This document shows positions 54,854 to 62,916 of a stretch of 64,000 nt of DNA, one piece after another. Every line of letters begins with the position of its first letter. Position 1 is the first letter of the stretch. The DNA is from Rouxiella aceris (GTDB taxonomy: Bacteria; Pseudomonadota; Gammaproteobacteria; Enterobacterales; Enterobacteriaceae), in assembly GCF_012933545.1 (NCBI RefSeq), contig NZ_JAADJU010000015.1, positions 62,001 to 126,000 on the forward strand, given 5' to 3'. The position numbers and the translations under genes were made by a program. Under the pieces are notes generated by a model. That model worked only from the letters and a program-made list of their open reading frames with translations, made no database searches and was not told the DNA's origin.

Positions 54854-55079
54854 AACATATAAAGAGGACGGTTGTGTTGTGCTAGCTCTCAGTAATCGCC
54901 AGAGGGAGTTTTATCTTCTGCAACAATAAACTATCAGATGTTTATTTTGCATATTTCTTCGGCGGTTATTGATCTCCCCGCAAAGTTTAGCGCTGTTTGA
55001 AGCTGACTCAGGGCCGGTTAATTCTTTTCAAATGCCACCGCTTCCCGTAAGCTGATCCAACAAGATATATATTGCTAAT
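54854..55079. other. Gap before the thiamine riboswitch
   Basis: About 225 bp between the dgoK remnant and the riboswitch. No further dgoK sequence is recognisable. It must contain the thiM promoter (plus strand); AT-rich patches at 54930-54960 could serve. Confidence 0.4.
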
Positions 55080-55157
55080 GACTCGGGGTGCCCTTCTTTG
55101 TGAAGGCTGAGAAATACCCGTACCACCTGATCTGGATAATGCCAGCGTAGGGAAGTC
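55080..55157 (+). ncRNA. TPP riboswitch (THI element) upstream of thiM
   Basis: ACTCGGGGTGCCC, then GGCTGAGAAATACCCGTA and ACCTGATCTGGATAATGCCA GCGTAGGGAAG are the conserved blocks of the thiamine pyrophosphate riboswitch (P2/P3 and P4/P5 with the CTGAGA and ACCTGATCTGG elements). Thiamine pyrophosphate binding is expected to turn down thiM-thiD. Confidence 0.95.
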
Positions 55158-55164
55158 GTGGTAT

Positions 55165-55198
55165 CTCAACCGGTACCCCTTCTTGATCGCCGGTTGGG
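55165..55198 (+). promoter_or_regulatory. Expression-platform hairpin covering the thiM ribosome site
   Basis: CTCAACCGG (55165-55173) can pair with CCGGTTGGG (55190-55198), whose 3' side overlaps the thiM Shine-Dalgarno GGGAG (55196-55200), 4 bases before ATG. There is no U-run, so control is more likely at translation initiation than by termination, as in E. coli thiM. Confidence 0.7.
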
Positions 55199-55204
55199 AG
55201 TAAT

Positions 55205-56014
55205 ATGACCACTCGACCTCGCGTTTTACCCGGCTTAACGGCCGTGGCCGCCTTACAACAACTGCGTACTGCTTCACCTTTGGTGCACTGTATTACCAAT
55301 GACGTGGTGCAATCTTTTACTGCCAACGTCCTGCTGGCCCTTGGGGCCTCGCCTGCGATGGTTATCGATCCCCGGGAAGCTGCGGAATTCGCCGCCATTG
55401 CCAGTGCCTTATTGATTAACGTCGGCACGCTGACCGAACCTCAATCCGTTGCCATACTGGCGGCGATCCATGCCGCCAACGGTGCGCAAAAACCCTGGGT
55501 ACTTGATCCGGTTGCCGTCGGGGCGCTTGGTTGGCGTTCGGCTTTTTGTCGGGATCTCCTGCAGCTGCGTCCGGCGGCGATCCGCGGTAATGCCTCTGAA
55601 ATTATGGCGCTCAGCGGCCTGGCGGCAGCGGGGCGGGGTGTAGACAGCGCCGATACCTCACTGGCGGCATTGCCTGCGGCGCAACAGCTTGCCCGTCAAA
55701 CTGGTGCCGTGGTGGCGGTGACCGGCGAAATTGACTATATCAGCGACGGCGAACAGCAATGGGCGGTACCCGGTGGCGATCGGTTGATGACCCGAGTGGT
55801 GGGCACCGGCTGTGCGTTATCTGCGGTGGTTGCCGCCTTTGTTTCCTTACCCGGTGATCGCTTGGCCAATGTTGCCGCTGCCTGTCGGGTGATGTCCTGT
55901 GCCGGAGAGCAAGCCAGTCGGCAGGCCAACGGTCCTGGCAGTTTTACCCCGGCGTTCCTGGATGGCTTATACCATCTCGATCAATCGCAGCTCTGCGCGG
56001 AGGGGCAGCCATGA
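55205..56014 (+). CDS. thiM: ThiM, hydroxyethylthiazole kinase
   Basis: Phosphorylates 4-methyl-5-(2-hydroxyethyl)thiazole in thiamine salvage. [29 protein letters not shown] near 28, NVGTLTEPQ near 75, [15 protein letters not shown] near 98 and [15 protein letters not shown] with the catalytic Cys near 200. Length 269 (E. coli 262). First gene of thiM-thiD under the riboswitch; it overlaps thiD by four bases (ATGA). Confidence 0.96.
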   Translation: MTTRPRVLPGLTAVAALQQLRTASPLVHCITNDVVQSFTANVLLALGASPAMVIDPREAAEFAAIASALLINVGTLTEPQSVAILAAIHAANGAQKPWVLDPVAVGALGWRSAFCRDLLQLRPAAIRGNASEIMALSGLAAAGRGVDSADTSLAALPAAQQLARQTGAVVAVTGEIDYISDGEQQWAVPGGDRLMTRVVGTGCALSAVVAAFVSLPGDRLANVAAACRVMSCAGEQASRQANGPGSFTPAFLDGLYHLDQSQLCAEGQP

Positions 56015-56826
56015 AGCGTATTAATGCCCTGACTATTGCCGGTACCGACCCGAGCGGTGGCGCAGGGGTACAGGCAGATCTGAAAACATTTTCGGCGCTG
56101 GAAGCCTATGGCACCAGTGTGATCACCGCGCTGGTGGCGCAAAACACTCGCGGGGTGCAGTCGGTGTATCAGATTGATCCTGACTTTGTCGCCGCGCAGC
56201 TTGACTCGGTGCTGAGCGATGTACGCATCGACAGTGCCAAAATCGGCATGCTGGCCACCACGCAAATTGTCGAGGCTGTCGCCGAGCGTCTGCGTTATTA
56301 CCATAAGCTGGAAAAAGCGCCAGCCTGGGTAGTGCTCGATACGGTGATGCTGGCGAAAAGTGGCGATCCCTTGCTGACGCCCGATGCCGTGGAGGCGCTA
56401 CGCAAATGGTTGCTGCCGCAAGTGTCGATCATCACCCCCAATCTGCCGGAAGCGGCGGCACTGCTCGACTGCGCGGTGGCCAGTAACGAGCATGAAATGT
56501 GTCAACAGGGGGAGGCGTTGCTGGCGATGGGCTGTCAGGCGGTATTGATCAAGGGCGGGCATCTGGGTGACAGCGAAAGTCCCGACTGGTTGATGACGGC
56601 AGATTATCGTCAGCGTTTTACCGCACCGAGAATTGCCACCAAAAATACGCATGGCACCGGCTGTACGCTTTCGGCGGCACTGGCGGCTTTGCGACCGCGC
56701 TGCGACAACTGGCCGGACACCGTACGCGCCGCCAAAGGCTATCTGCAACAGGCCTTAATGCAGGCTGATACCCTGCAAGTGGGCGAGGGCATCGGCCCGG
56801 TGCACCATTTTCACCGCTGGTGGTGA
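56011..56826 (+). CDS. thiD: ThiD, HMP/HMP-P kinase
   Basis: Bifunctional hydroxymethylpyrimidine and phosphomethylpyrimidine kinase. [20 protein letters not shown] at the N-terminus, [12 protein letters not shown] near 112, [12 protein letters not shown] near 143 and [16 protein letters not shown] near 210 with the catalytic Cys. Length 271 (E. coli 266). Its last 16 bases overlap the convergent unknown gene. Confidence 0.96.
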   Translation: MKRINALTIAGTDPSGGAGVQADLKTFSALEAYGTSVITALVAQNTRGVQSVYQIDPDFVAAQLDSVLSDVRIDSAKIGMLATTQIVEAVAERLRYYHKLEKAPAWVVLDTVMLAKSGDPLLTPDAVEALRKWLLPQVSIITPNLPEAAALLDCAVASNEHEMCQQGEALLAMGCQAVLIKGGHLGDSESPDWLMTADYRQRFTAPRIATKNTHGTGCTLSAALAALRPRCDNWPDTVRAAKGYLQQALMQADTLQVGEGIGPVHHFHRWW

Positions 56827-57695
56827 AGGGTAGGAACGGCGGTCGCCATGGCGCTTTCCGCCTGCTCAAACATCTGCAAGGCATCTTGCAGATGTTGCAC
56901 ATCGAAAGGATTTAGCGGATAGAATTTTTCCTGCTTGCGTGGACGCAGTGAAAGTCGCAGTCGGGTAGGGCCGGTGCTCTTTTTAAGGATCTCGAACAGA
57001 TAGCTGGCCATCTCCTGGGTTTCCGGATGCTGCCAGGAGAGCAGCACCACGGCGGCACCGTCACTGCGGCGGCCAATAAAAAATCCTTTCTGCCAGCGGC
57101 CTTCAAAGTCACCGTCTTTTTGCAGTTTGGCGGTATCGAAAAAATCATGGGCACAAAGTGCCACCAGGCGCTCAGCGTTGAGCTGTTGCTGCAAACTATT
57201 CCACACCGGGTGATCGTGTTCGCGCTGCCAGCAGGCCATGCCGAGATAGTCGTTTATCTCGCGCCAGTCGGCTTCGAGTTGTTCTTTTAGCTGCGGCTCC
57301 TGAATATTGTGATACTGCTGCAAGCCATTGTGCATTTCATCCAGGCGGCTATAGGTGATCACTTTCATGGTGCGTGGGCGGCGGCGGAAGGTGATCCACA
57401 GCAAAGGTTTGGGAATGCGAAATATCACCGATTGTACGCTCAGACGATATTTATCGCCGCGTGTCAGCACAATGCCGTCGGCACTGCCGCGTTTGCTTTG
57501 ATAGCTTCTGACCAACACCACCGAATTCAGTCCCATCCAGCCGGTGACATAATGCTCTTTATCACTGCCGGCGCTGTCGAGATCGCGGGCAATCTGACAA
57601 ATTTTTTCTTCATCCAGATGAGAGAGTGGCAGCGTATTTTCTGCAGAGTAATAAAGTTTTTGCAGTGAGGGGGCCAAATCGTCAGTAACAGACAT
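56811..57695 (-). CDS. Uncharacterised 294-residue protein
   Basis: No family recognised. The protein is soluble-looking, rich in Arg, Gln and Leu, with no signal peptide or membrane segment. Notable parts: VTGWMGLNSVVLVRSYQSKR near 50, IPKPLLWITFRRRPRTMKVI near 94, NDYLGMACWQREHDHPVWNS near 147 and FEGRWQKGFFIGRRSDGAAV near 198. The phage- or plasmid-free context and normal codon use suggest a resident chromosomal gene. ATG has AGGA nine bases upstream. Confidence 0.75.
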   Translation of the reverse strand: MSVTDDLAPSLQKLYYSAENTLPLSHLDEEKICQIARDLDSAGSDKEHYVTGWMGLNSVVLVRSYQSKRGSADGIVLTRGDKYRLSVQSVIFRIPKPLLWITFRRRPRTMKVITYSRLDEMHNGLQQYHNIQEPQLKEQLEADWREINDYLGMACWQREHDHPVWNSLQQQLNAERLVALCAHDFFDTAKLQKDGDFEGRWQKGFFIGRRSDGAAVVLLSWQHPETQEMASYLFEILKKSTGPTRLRLSLRPRKQEKFYPLNPFDVQHLQDALQMFEQAESAMATAVPTLHHQR

Positions 57696-57810
57696 CGCGG
57701 GTATCCTGCCAGAAGGTAATGGTTTATATCTTACCTTAAGTTGTTATACAGCTTGTCGGCGAACTGTCTGAATCGTGGGCTGGATCGCAATCTGTTTGCG
57801 ATCCGCTGGA

Positions 57811-58497
57811 TTATTCGACTTCAAACCATTCACTGTTCTGCTGGGCAATCGGCGTAATGGAGAAAATCATCTCCTGCAGATGGACGCGTAATGCCTGCTC
57901 AGCGGCATCGGGATTGCGCGCCTGGAGCGCAGCAAAAATATTATAGTGCTGGGCGATAAGGTTTTCCGGCGGCGAGACATTGCTGAGGGAAAAGAAACGC
58001 ACGCGGTCCATGGTGGCTTTGATGTTTTCAATGGTTTCCCAGGCCAGACGACAGTCGATAATCTCGGCAATCAGGCGATGGAACTCATCATCAAGCTGTA
58101 AAAACTCCTGGGATTGCTGGCTTTTTGCCGCCAGTTCCTGGCGTTGCAGATTATGCGCCAGTATCGCCAGGTCTTCATCGGTCACCACACTGGCTGCCCG
58201 GCGGATCACCGCGGTTTCCAGCGCTTCGCGGATAAAACGCCCATCGGCGACACGCTTGGCGGAAATCTTCATTACAAAGGTGCCGCGCTGCGGTAATACC
58301 TGCACCAGCCCGGCTTCGGCCAGCTTGATAAATGCTTCGCGCACCGGTTGGCGGGAAACGTTAAAACGTGCCGAAATTTCCTTTTCGGAAAGGAAGGCGC
58401 CGGGCGGTATCACACAGGCGACGATTTCCTGGCGCAGGGTACGGTAAATTTGCTGATTTACCGGTACGTTTGCTATCAATTCATATGATCCTGACAT
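57811..58497 (-). CDS. RspR-like GntR/FadR-family (FCD) regulator
   Basis: A 228-residue GntR-type repressor: winged helix VNQQIYRTLRQEIVACVIPP then LSEKEISARFNVSRQPVREA FIKLAEAGLVQVLPQRGTFV and an FCD ligand domain (FLQLDDEFHRLIAEI, DCRLAWETIENIKATMDRVR). It closely resembles E. coli RspR (YdfH), regulator of rspAB, including the ending EWF. ATG at 58497 (MSGSYELI) is the likely start; an upstream start at 58551 adds residues not found in the family. It is followed in the window by an MFS transporter and rspB on the same strand, so it probably controls them. Confidence 0.88.
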   Translation of the reverse strand: MSGSYELIANVPVNQQIYRTLRQEIVACVIPPGAFLSEKEISARFNVSRQPVREAFIKLAEAGLVQVLPQRGTFVMKISAKRVADGRFIREALETAVIRRAASVVTDEDLAILAHNLQRQELAAKSQQSQEFLQLDDEFHRLIAEIIDCRLAWETIENIKATMDRVRFFSLSNVSPPENLIAQHYNIFAALQARNPDAAEQALRVHLQEMIFSITPIAQQNSEWFEVE

Positions 58498-58671
58498 GGC
58501 GGAGACGATATTCCGAGAATGAGATAGCAGCATAATAGCATGACTTTCCACACGGTTTTGCGATGGTGAAGCGGATATATCTATTCGCTCTGCTTTGGCC
58601 TGATGGTAAGCCAGGGCCAGGGCCAGGTCGGGTAAAGGGATACCCCGACCTGTGGTCGGGGTTGGGGAGGA

Positions 58672-59961
58672 TTAAGAGTGGGAGATACGGGTTTGTGGCA
58701 GATGTTTTGGTGGTTTGACCACAAAGAACACCAGAATGGCACCCAGTGCCGCAACGCCGCCGGCGAGAATAAACGCGCTATCGAAATGGCCGGTATTCTG
58801 CACAATAAAGCCAGTAACAACGGGACCGATAATGCCGGATACGCTGCCGATTAAATGAATAAACCCGCTGGCGCTGCCGACTTTTGATTTATGCACCACA
58901 TCCTGAATAATCGCCCAGTAGATGGCACCGGTGGTGTACAGGAAGAAAATCGACACTGACATTAACAATACGGCCGGAACCACGCTGCTGACCACGCCCG
59001 CTAATGCCACGCAGATGGCGGCGGCCAACAGGCTGACAACCAGTACGATTTTGCGCGACAATAATAAGCGACCGGTGATCTTGAAAATTTTATCGGAAAT
59101 CAGGCCACCCAATGCCAGACCAATAAAGCCGACAATCCATGGAATAACTGTCGTCAAACTCATCTCTTTAATATTTAAGCCATGGGCCTGGACTAAATAG
59201 GCCGGGAACCAGCTTAAGAAGAAGAATAAAATATAGTTGTAGCAAAAGAAGGCAAAAGCGGTAACCAGAATAATTGGCTGGCGCAAGTAGTAGCCCAGTT
59301 TATGCGCCGACTGCGCCAAATCTTCTTCTTCGCTTATTTTTTCATTTTTTAACTGGCTAACCAGCAGACGTTCGCGTTCGCTGACATTTTTGCTCTTTTC
59401 AGGATTATCTGCCGCGGTAAAGAACCACACCAGCATCCAGACAATGCCGATGGCGGCAATGATCATAAACGCCGGACGCCAGCCAAAGGCAATCGCCAGA
59501 TAACCGACAATTGGCCCGGCAATTGCCCCGCCGAGAGGGGAGCCGGCGCTTAAAAAGCCCATGGCGGTGGCCGCCTGTTTTTTGGGGAACCAGCCATTGA
59601 TCATTTTATTTGCCGAGGCGCAAATCGGGCCTTCGGCCATACCGAATAATACCCGCAGGATCAGCATGGAATAAAAACCGGTGGCGATGGCGGTCATACC
59701 ACAGAATATTGACCACAGGCCGACGGCCAGCCCCATAACCAGGGTAGGACCGAATTTATCGACGGCCAGCCCACCGATAAAATTAAATATGGCATAGCCA
59801 AAAAAGAAGCTGCCAAATATCATCCCAAACTGTTCAGGATTAATAGTCAGCTCTTTTTCGATCATCGGCACCGTAATCGACAGGGCGACGCGATCGAGAT
59901 AATTGATCATGTAGACCAGACACAGCAGGAATACAATAATCCAGCGTATATTCTTAAACAT
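58672..59961 (-). CDS. MFS transporter, anion:cation symporter (sugar-acid) type
   Basis: A 429-residue major facilitator with 12 membrane segments, of the ACS branch that includes the galactonate (DgoT), glucarate and hexuronate transporters. Signature stretches: MINYLDRVALSITVPMIEKE LTINPEQFGMIFGSFFFGYA, GGLAVDKFGPT near 67 and RVLFGMAEGPICASANKMIN GWFP near 105. ATG at 59961 has GTGGAG eight bases upstream. It lies between rspR-like and rspB genes and likely imports a sugar acid such as galactonate, mannonate or a hexuronate. Confidence 0.88.
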   Translation of the reverse strand: MFKNIRWIIVFLLCLVYMINYLDRVALSITVPMIEKELTINPEQFGMIFGSFFFGYAIFNFIGGLAVDKFGPTLVMGLAVGLWSIFCGMTAIATGFYSMLILRVLFGMAEGPICASANKMINGWFPKKQAATAMGFLSAGSPLGGAIAGPIVGYLAIAFGWRPAFMIIAAIGIVWMLVWFFTAADNPEKSKNVSERERLLVSQLKNEKISEEEDLAQSAHKLGYYLRQPIILVTAFAFFCYNYILFFFLSWFPAYLVQAHGLNIKEMSLTTVIPWIVGFIGLALGGLISDKIFKITGRLLLSRKIVLVVSLLAAAICVALAGVVSSVVPAVLLMSVSIFFLYTTGAIYWAIIQDVVHKSKVGSASGFIHLIGSVSGIIGPVVTGFIVQNTGHFDSAFILAGGVAALGAILVFFVVKPPKHLPQTRISHS

Positions 59962-60185
59962 GAGTGGCTCCACTTATACCTGTCATTATTGCCTGGGTAC
60001 GGCTGCATTGGCAATAACAGCGGTGTAGGGTTTGTTTTAGTTATTTATCCTCAGTGCCTGATGCTGCGGCTAAGTAAGCGGCAACAGCAGAGACCTTGGG
60101 TGTAGGGGTATTTCAGCTAAAAGTTAAATCGACTCTGATGATGTAAAATGGTACAGGTCAGCCATACTGCCCTGCACCGGGAAAA

Positions 60186-61199
60186 CTAAAACTCAAGCAA
60201 TACTTTGCAGCAGGCCCGCTGGTCTTTTTCAAATAGCAGCATGGCGGCCTCCACCTGATGGGCAGGCATGCAGTGGGTCACCAATTTTTCGGCATCGATT
60301 TTGCCCTCTGACATCCAGGCGATCACCTGCGGGAAGCGATGGCTGTTCAACCGTGAAGAGAACAGCGAGATCTCTTTGCTGGTAATGCTTTGCTGCGTAA
60401 TGCTGCTGGCTTCGCCGGAGAAACCCATCATGCCAATACGCGCCGCCGGAGAGGCCAGGTTGATGGCTTCCTGCAAAATGCTCGGATGGCAGGCGGCATC
60501 AATCACCAGCGTAGGTCGACAATTCTGCGTGGCCAGCTGTTCGGCAACCGACTGCTGTAGATTGTTGAGGGTTAAATCGGCACCGTTATCGCGGGCCATG
60601 GCCAGGCGTTCGTCAATTCGGTCGACGACAATCACTTGTTGTACCCCGTACACGCCCTTCAGCACCTGGATAACCGTCAGGCCCATAGGACCGGCACCGT
60701 ATACCAGCGCGATATCCTGCGGCGTCGGCTGCAAAAAAGCGGTGATATTGGCGGCAATGGTAAAAGGTTCCACCATGCTGGCCAGTCGGTCGGGGATCGC
60801 TGCCGGTACCACATAGGCATTTTGGGCCGGGGCAACGGCATAATCGCTAAAGCCGCCGTCACGGTGCACGCCAATCACTTGCAGTGTGGTGCAGACGTTG
60901 GGACGGCCAATGGAACAAGGATAGCAGTGTCCACAGCTCACCACCGGGTCGACGACAACACGTTCGCCAATACGGGCGGGATCGACGCCTTCTCCCACGC
61001 AATCAATATGACCAAAAAATTCATGGCCAATCACTCGCGGGTATTTGGCAAAAGGGTTATGGCCGTGATAAATATGGACATCCGAGCCGCAGATCCCGGC
61101 GTAGCTGACTTTTACCCTGACCTCACCCGGTGCCGGCTCCATCAGCGGGCGTTGTTCGATCACCAGTTTTCCGGGTTGTTCAATTACAATACTTTTCAT
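60186..61199 (-). CDS. rspB: RspB-type zinc alcohol dehydrogenase
   Basis: Zinc-dependent medium-chain dehydrogenase, 337 residues, highly similar to E. coli RspB: GICGSDVHIYHGHNPFAKYP RVIGHEFFGHIDCVGEGV, then the structural-zinc Cys set in GHCYPCSIGRPNVCTT and the Rossmann motif VYGAGPMGLTVIQVLKGVYG. ATG at 61199 (MKSIVIEQP) matches the E. coli start. The open frame continues upstream into the tail of a broken rspA. RspB has been linked to starvation signalling and sugar-acid oxidation; the precise substrate is unsettled. Confidence 0.92.
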   Translation of the reverse strand: MKSIVIEQPGKLVIEQRPLMEPAPGEVRVKVSYAGICGSDVHIYHGHNPFAKYPRVIGHEFFGHIDCVGEGVDPARIGERVVVDPVVSCGHCYPCSIGRPNVCTTLQVIGVHRDGGFSDYAVAPAQNAYVVPAAIPDRLASMVEPFTIAANITAFLQPTPQDIALVYGAGPMGLTVIQVLKGVYGVQQVIVVDRIDERLAMARDNGADLTLNNLQQSVAEQLATQNCRPTLVIDAACHPSILQEAINLASPAARIGMMGFSGEASSITQQSITSKEISLFSSRLNSHRFPQVIAWMSEGKIDAEKLVTHCMPAHQVEAAMLLFEKDQRACCKVLLEF

Positions 61200-61213
61200 G
61201 GTATTCATCTCGC

Positions 61214-61380
61214 TTACCAGCTCCAAAAATGTGCCGTCTTCAAGACGGACGACCGGCAGATAGGCAGGTCCATAGCAATATTTCGCTGCCAGTTTTCATC
61301 AAATTTGCTACCCAGGCCCGGTTTGTCGCCTGGCGGCATATCGCCGTTATCAAAGATTCCGTTATGCAATAACACTGCGT
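61214..61380 (-). pseudogene. rspA: rspA (mannonate-dehydratase family) C-terminal remnant
   Basis: The minus strand just upstream of rspB reads FDNGDMPPGDKPGLGSKFDE, then after a one-base loss in an A-run LAAKY-type AKYCYGPAYLPVVRLEDGTF, and after a one-base gain in a T-run WSW stop (TAA at 61214-61216). This matches the conserved ManD/RspA C-terminus ([28 protein letters not shown]). Only about 55 codons remain; the rest of the gene is gone. It shows an ancestral rspA-rspB operon. Confidence 0.85.
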
Positions 61381-61411
61381 TAAGCGTTATTGAAAAAATA
61401 CGCCCTTACCT

Positions 61412-61434
61412 ATCTACCATACAAGTATGTAGAT
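61412..61434. promoter_or_regulatory. Inverted repeat upstream of the rspA remnant, possible RspR-like operator
   Basis: ATCTACCATAC-aa-GTATGTAGAT is a near-perfect inverted repeat (one base slip) at the right edge of the remnant, where the rspA promoter would have been. FCD-type GntR regulators bind short TNGTA..TACNA-like palindromes, so this may be the operator that now serves rspB. No second copy was found upstream of the transporter gene. Confidence 0.45.
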
Positions 61435-61562
61435 CGTTTTTTGCTGGAGAAGATCACAGTTTATGGGCAACTGGTTAGCGGCGAGGGGCTGGAATAAATA
61501 GGCAATCAGGCGAGCAAGCGCCAGTATGGAGAAATAACCGCGTAAGTTGGGGGGGCTGGTCA

Positions 61563-61586
61563 GCCTGCGGATTTTACGCCGCAGGC
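61563..61586 (-). terminator. Hairpin after yegS
   Basis: GCCTGCGG-attttacg-CCGCAGGC forms a perfect 8-bp stem 17 bases past the yegS stop, without a clear U-tract. Probable 3' end structure of yegS. Confidence 0.55.
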
Positions 61587-61602
61587 CAGGGCGTCTGCTG
61601 TG

Positions 61603-62502
61603 CTAGCCGAGTAGCGCACAGTGCGGCGGCAGGCGACATTGCAATGCTGCCGGAAGGATTTCAATGCGAAAAAAAGTGCCAGTCAAAGGTTCGCCATCAA
61701 GGTTAAAGGTCATATCATGGGGGGCGCGGATTTCCAGCCAGGGCAGCGATGTAGAGACAATATTTTTGTTCTCTTCGCCATTCAACAGGCTACGTAAAAA
61801 TGCTGGCAACAGCTCTTCGGCGGTCAACAAACGCAGTTGCAGCAGACCGTCGTTGATCAGCGCCTGTGGGCAGATCTCTTGTCCGCCCCCGGCCTGACGA
61901 CCATTGCCAATGCCGATTACCAGCGCTTCACCGGCCCAGGCAAATCCTGGTCCGCTTATTTCGCAGCTATCGGCTTTGAGCGTATCCATCCGCAGTAGCC
62001 CATGGATAAAATAGGAGACGCCACCGAGTGCCGATTTCAGTTTTTCCGGTGTTTCGGTGGTAATGCGCGTGCCAAACCCGCCAGTGGCCATATTGATAAA
62101 GTAACGTTGGTCATTTACCCGCGCCAGGTCGATAGCCGTGGCGCGGCCGTGTATCGCCAGGGTCAGTGCCTGATCCATCTCCATCGGGATGCTGCAACTG
62201 GTAGCAAAATCATTGGCAGTGCCGAGGGGGAGAATACCCAGCACCGGGCGATTGTTGGTGTTATGACTTATTAATGCCGTCGCCACTTCATTAATGGTGC
62301 CGTCACCACCGCCCGCAATAACCGTCTCGACACCCAGTTCTATTGCTTCGTTGACATAGCGTACCGCATCGCCGTGTTCCCAGGTCACGCGAACGGCGAG
62401 TGCCGCGCCCGCGTTACGTTGTGTCGCAACGGCCTGGCGCAGCAGCTCGTTATCTGCACCTTTTCCATTTAAAATCAGTAGTGCTTGTGGTGTGGCACCC
62501 AT
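61603..62502 (-). CDS. yegS: YegS-type lipid kinase
   Basis: Diacylglycerol-kinase-fold enzyme with phosphatidylglycerol kinase activity reported for E. coli YegS. The nucleotide site [17 protein letters not shown] is near residue 63, [12 protein letters not shown] near 92, [21 protein letters not shown] near 127 and a C-terminal [12 protein letters not shown]. Start at 62502 ([15 protein letters not shown]) has GGAGGGAG upstream and gives 299 residues, the E. coli length; the frame extends to 62586 without support. Confidence 0.93.
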   Translation of the reverse strand: MGATPQALLILNGKGADNELLRQAVATQRNAGAALAVRVTWEHGDAVRYVNEAIELGVETVIAGGGDGTINEVATALISHNTNNRPVLGILPLGTANDFATSCSIPMEMDQALTLAIHGRATAIDLARVNDQRYFINMATGGFGTRITTETPEKLKSALGGVSYFIHGLLRMDTLKADSCEISGPGFAWAGEALVIGIGNGRQAGGGQEICPQALINDGLLQLRLLTAEELLPAFLRSLLNGEENKNIVSTSLPWLEIRAPHDMTFNLDGEPLTGTFFRIEILPAALQCRLPPHCALLG

Positions 62503-62879
62503 CGCTCCCTCCAGGTTTATCGCAGGCAATCTTTGGCGTTTAGCTTTGCCGTCTTTGCTATAAACATAGATGATCATCAAGGGCAATAGCCATCAGAATT
62601 TTCAGGGAAAATGGCGAAGAATTTAATTATGGTCGGCGGGGAATGACGGGTTTTATTTACTTATTGCACTTATGTTTTTTATTAATTGGTTTTTTTATTG
62701 GGGCTGTTAATTATTTTAAAATAAAATTTGCCAGCTCAAGGGTGTTTGAGCCGGCGAAGAGGTGGTTATGAATTAATTTATTCAGTTCTTTTTCATTCTG
62801 AATTTGCTGCGGGAAGAATAGTAACGAAATAGAGGGGTTGGCGTTGTGATCGGATTCTACTTTTTGAAAAGAAAACGAC
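62503..62879. other. AT-rich gap between yegS and trhP
   Basis: About 375 bp with no gene. It holds the yegS promoter (minus strand). A 6-bp hairpin GCTCAA-gggtgt-TTGAGC is at 62734-62751. No RNA gene or mobile element is recognised. Confidence 0.5.
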
Positions 62880-62909
62880 AATAAATGCCGTTTTTCGACG
62901 GCATTTATT
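62880..62909 (-). terminator. Terminator after trhP
   Basis: AATAAATGCCGT and ACGGCATTTATT form a perfect 12-bp stem with a 6-base loop, 8 bases past the trhP stop; on the minus strand GTCGTTTTCTTTT follows. Confidence 0.82.
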
Positions 62910-62916
62910 ATGTTAA

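Noticed and set aside
60268-61478. Plus-strand frames opposite rspB, up to 280 codons
   Set aside because: Antisense to rspB, whose zinc and NAD motifs are unmistakable.
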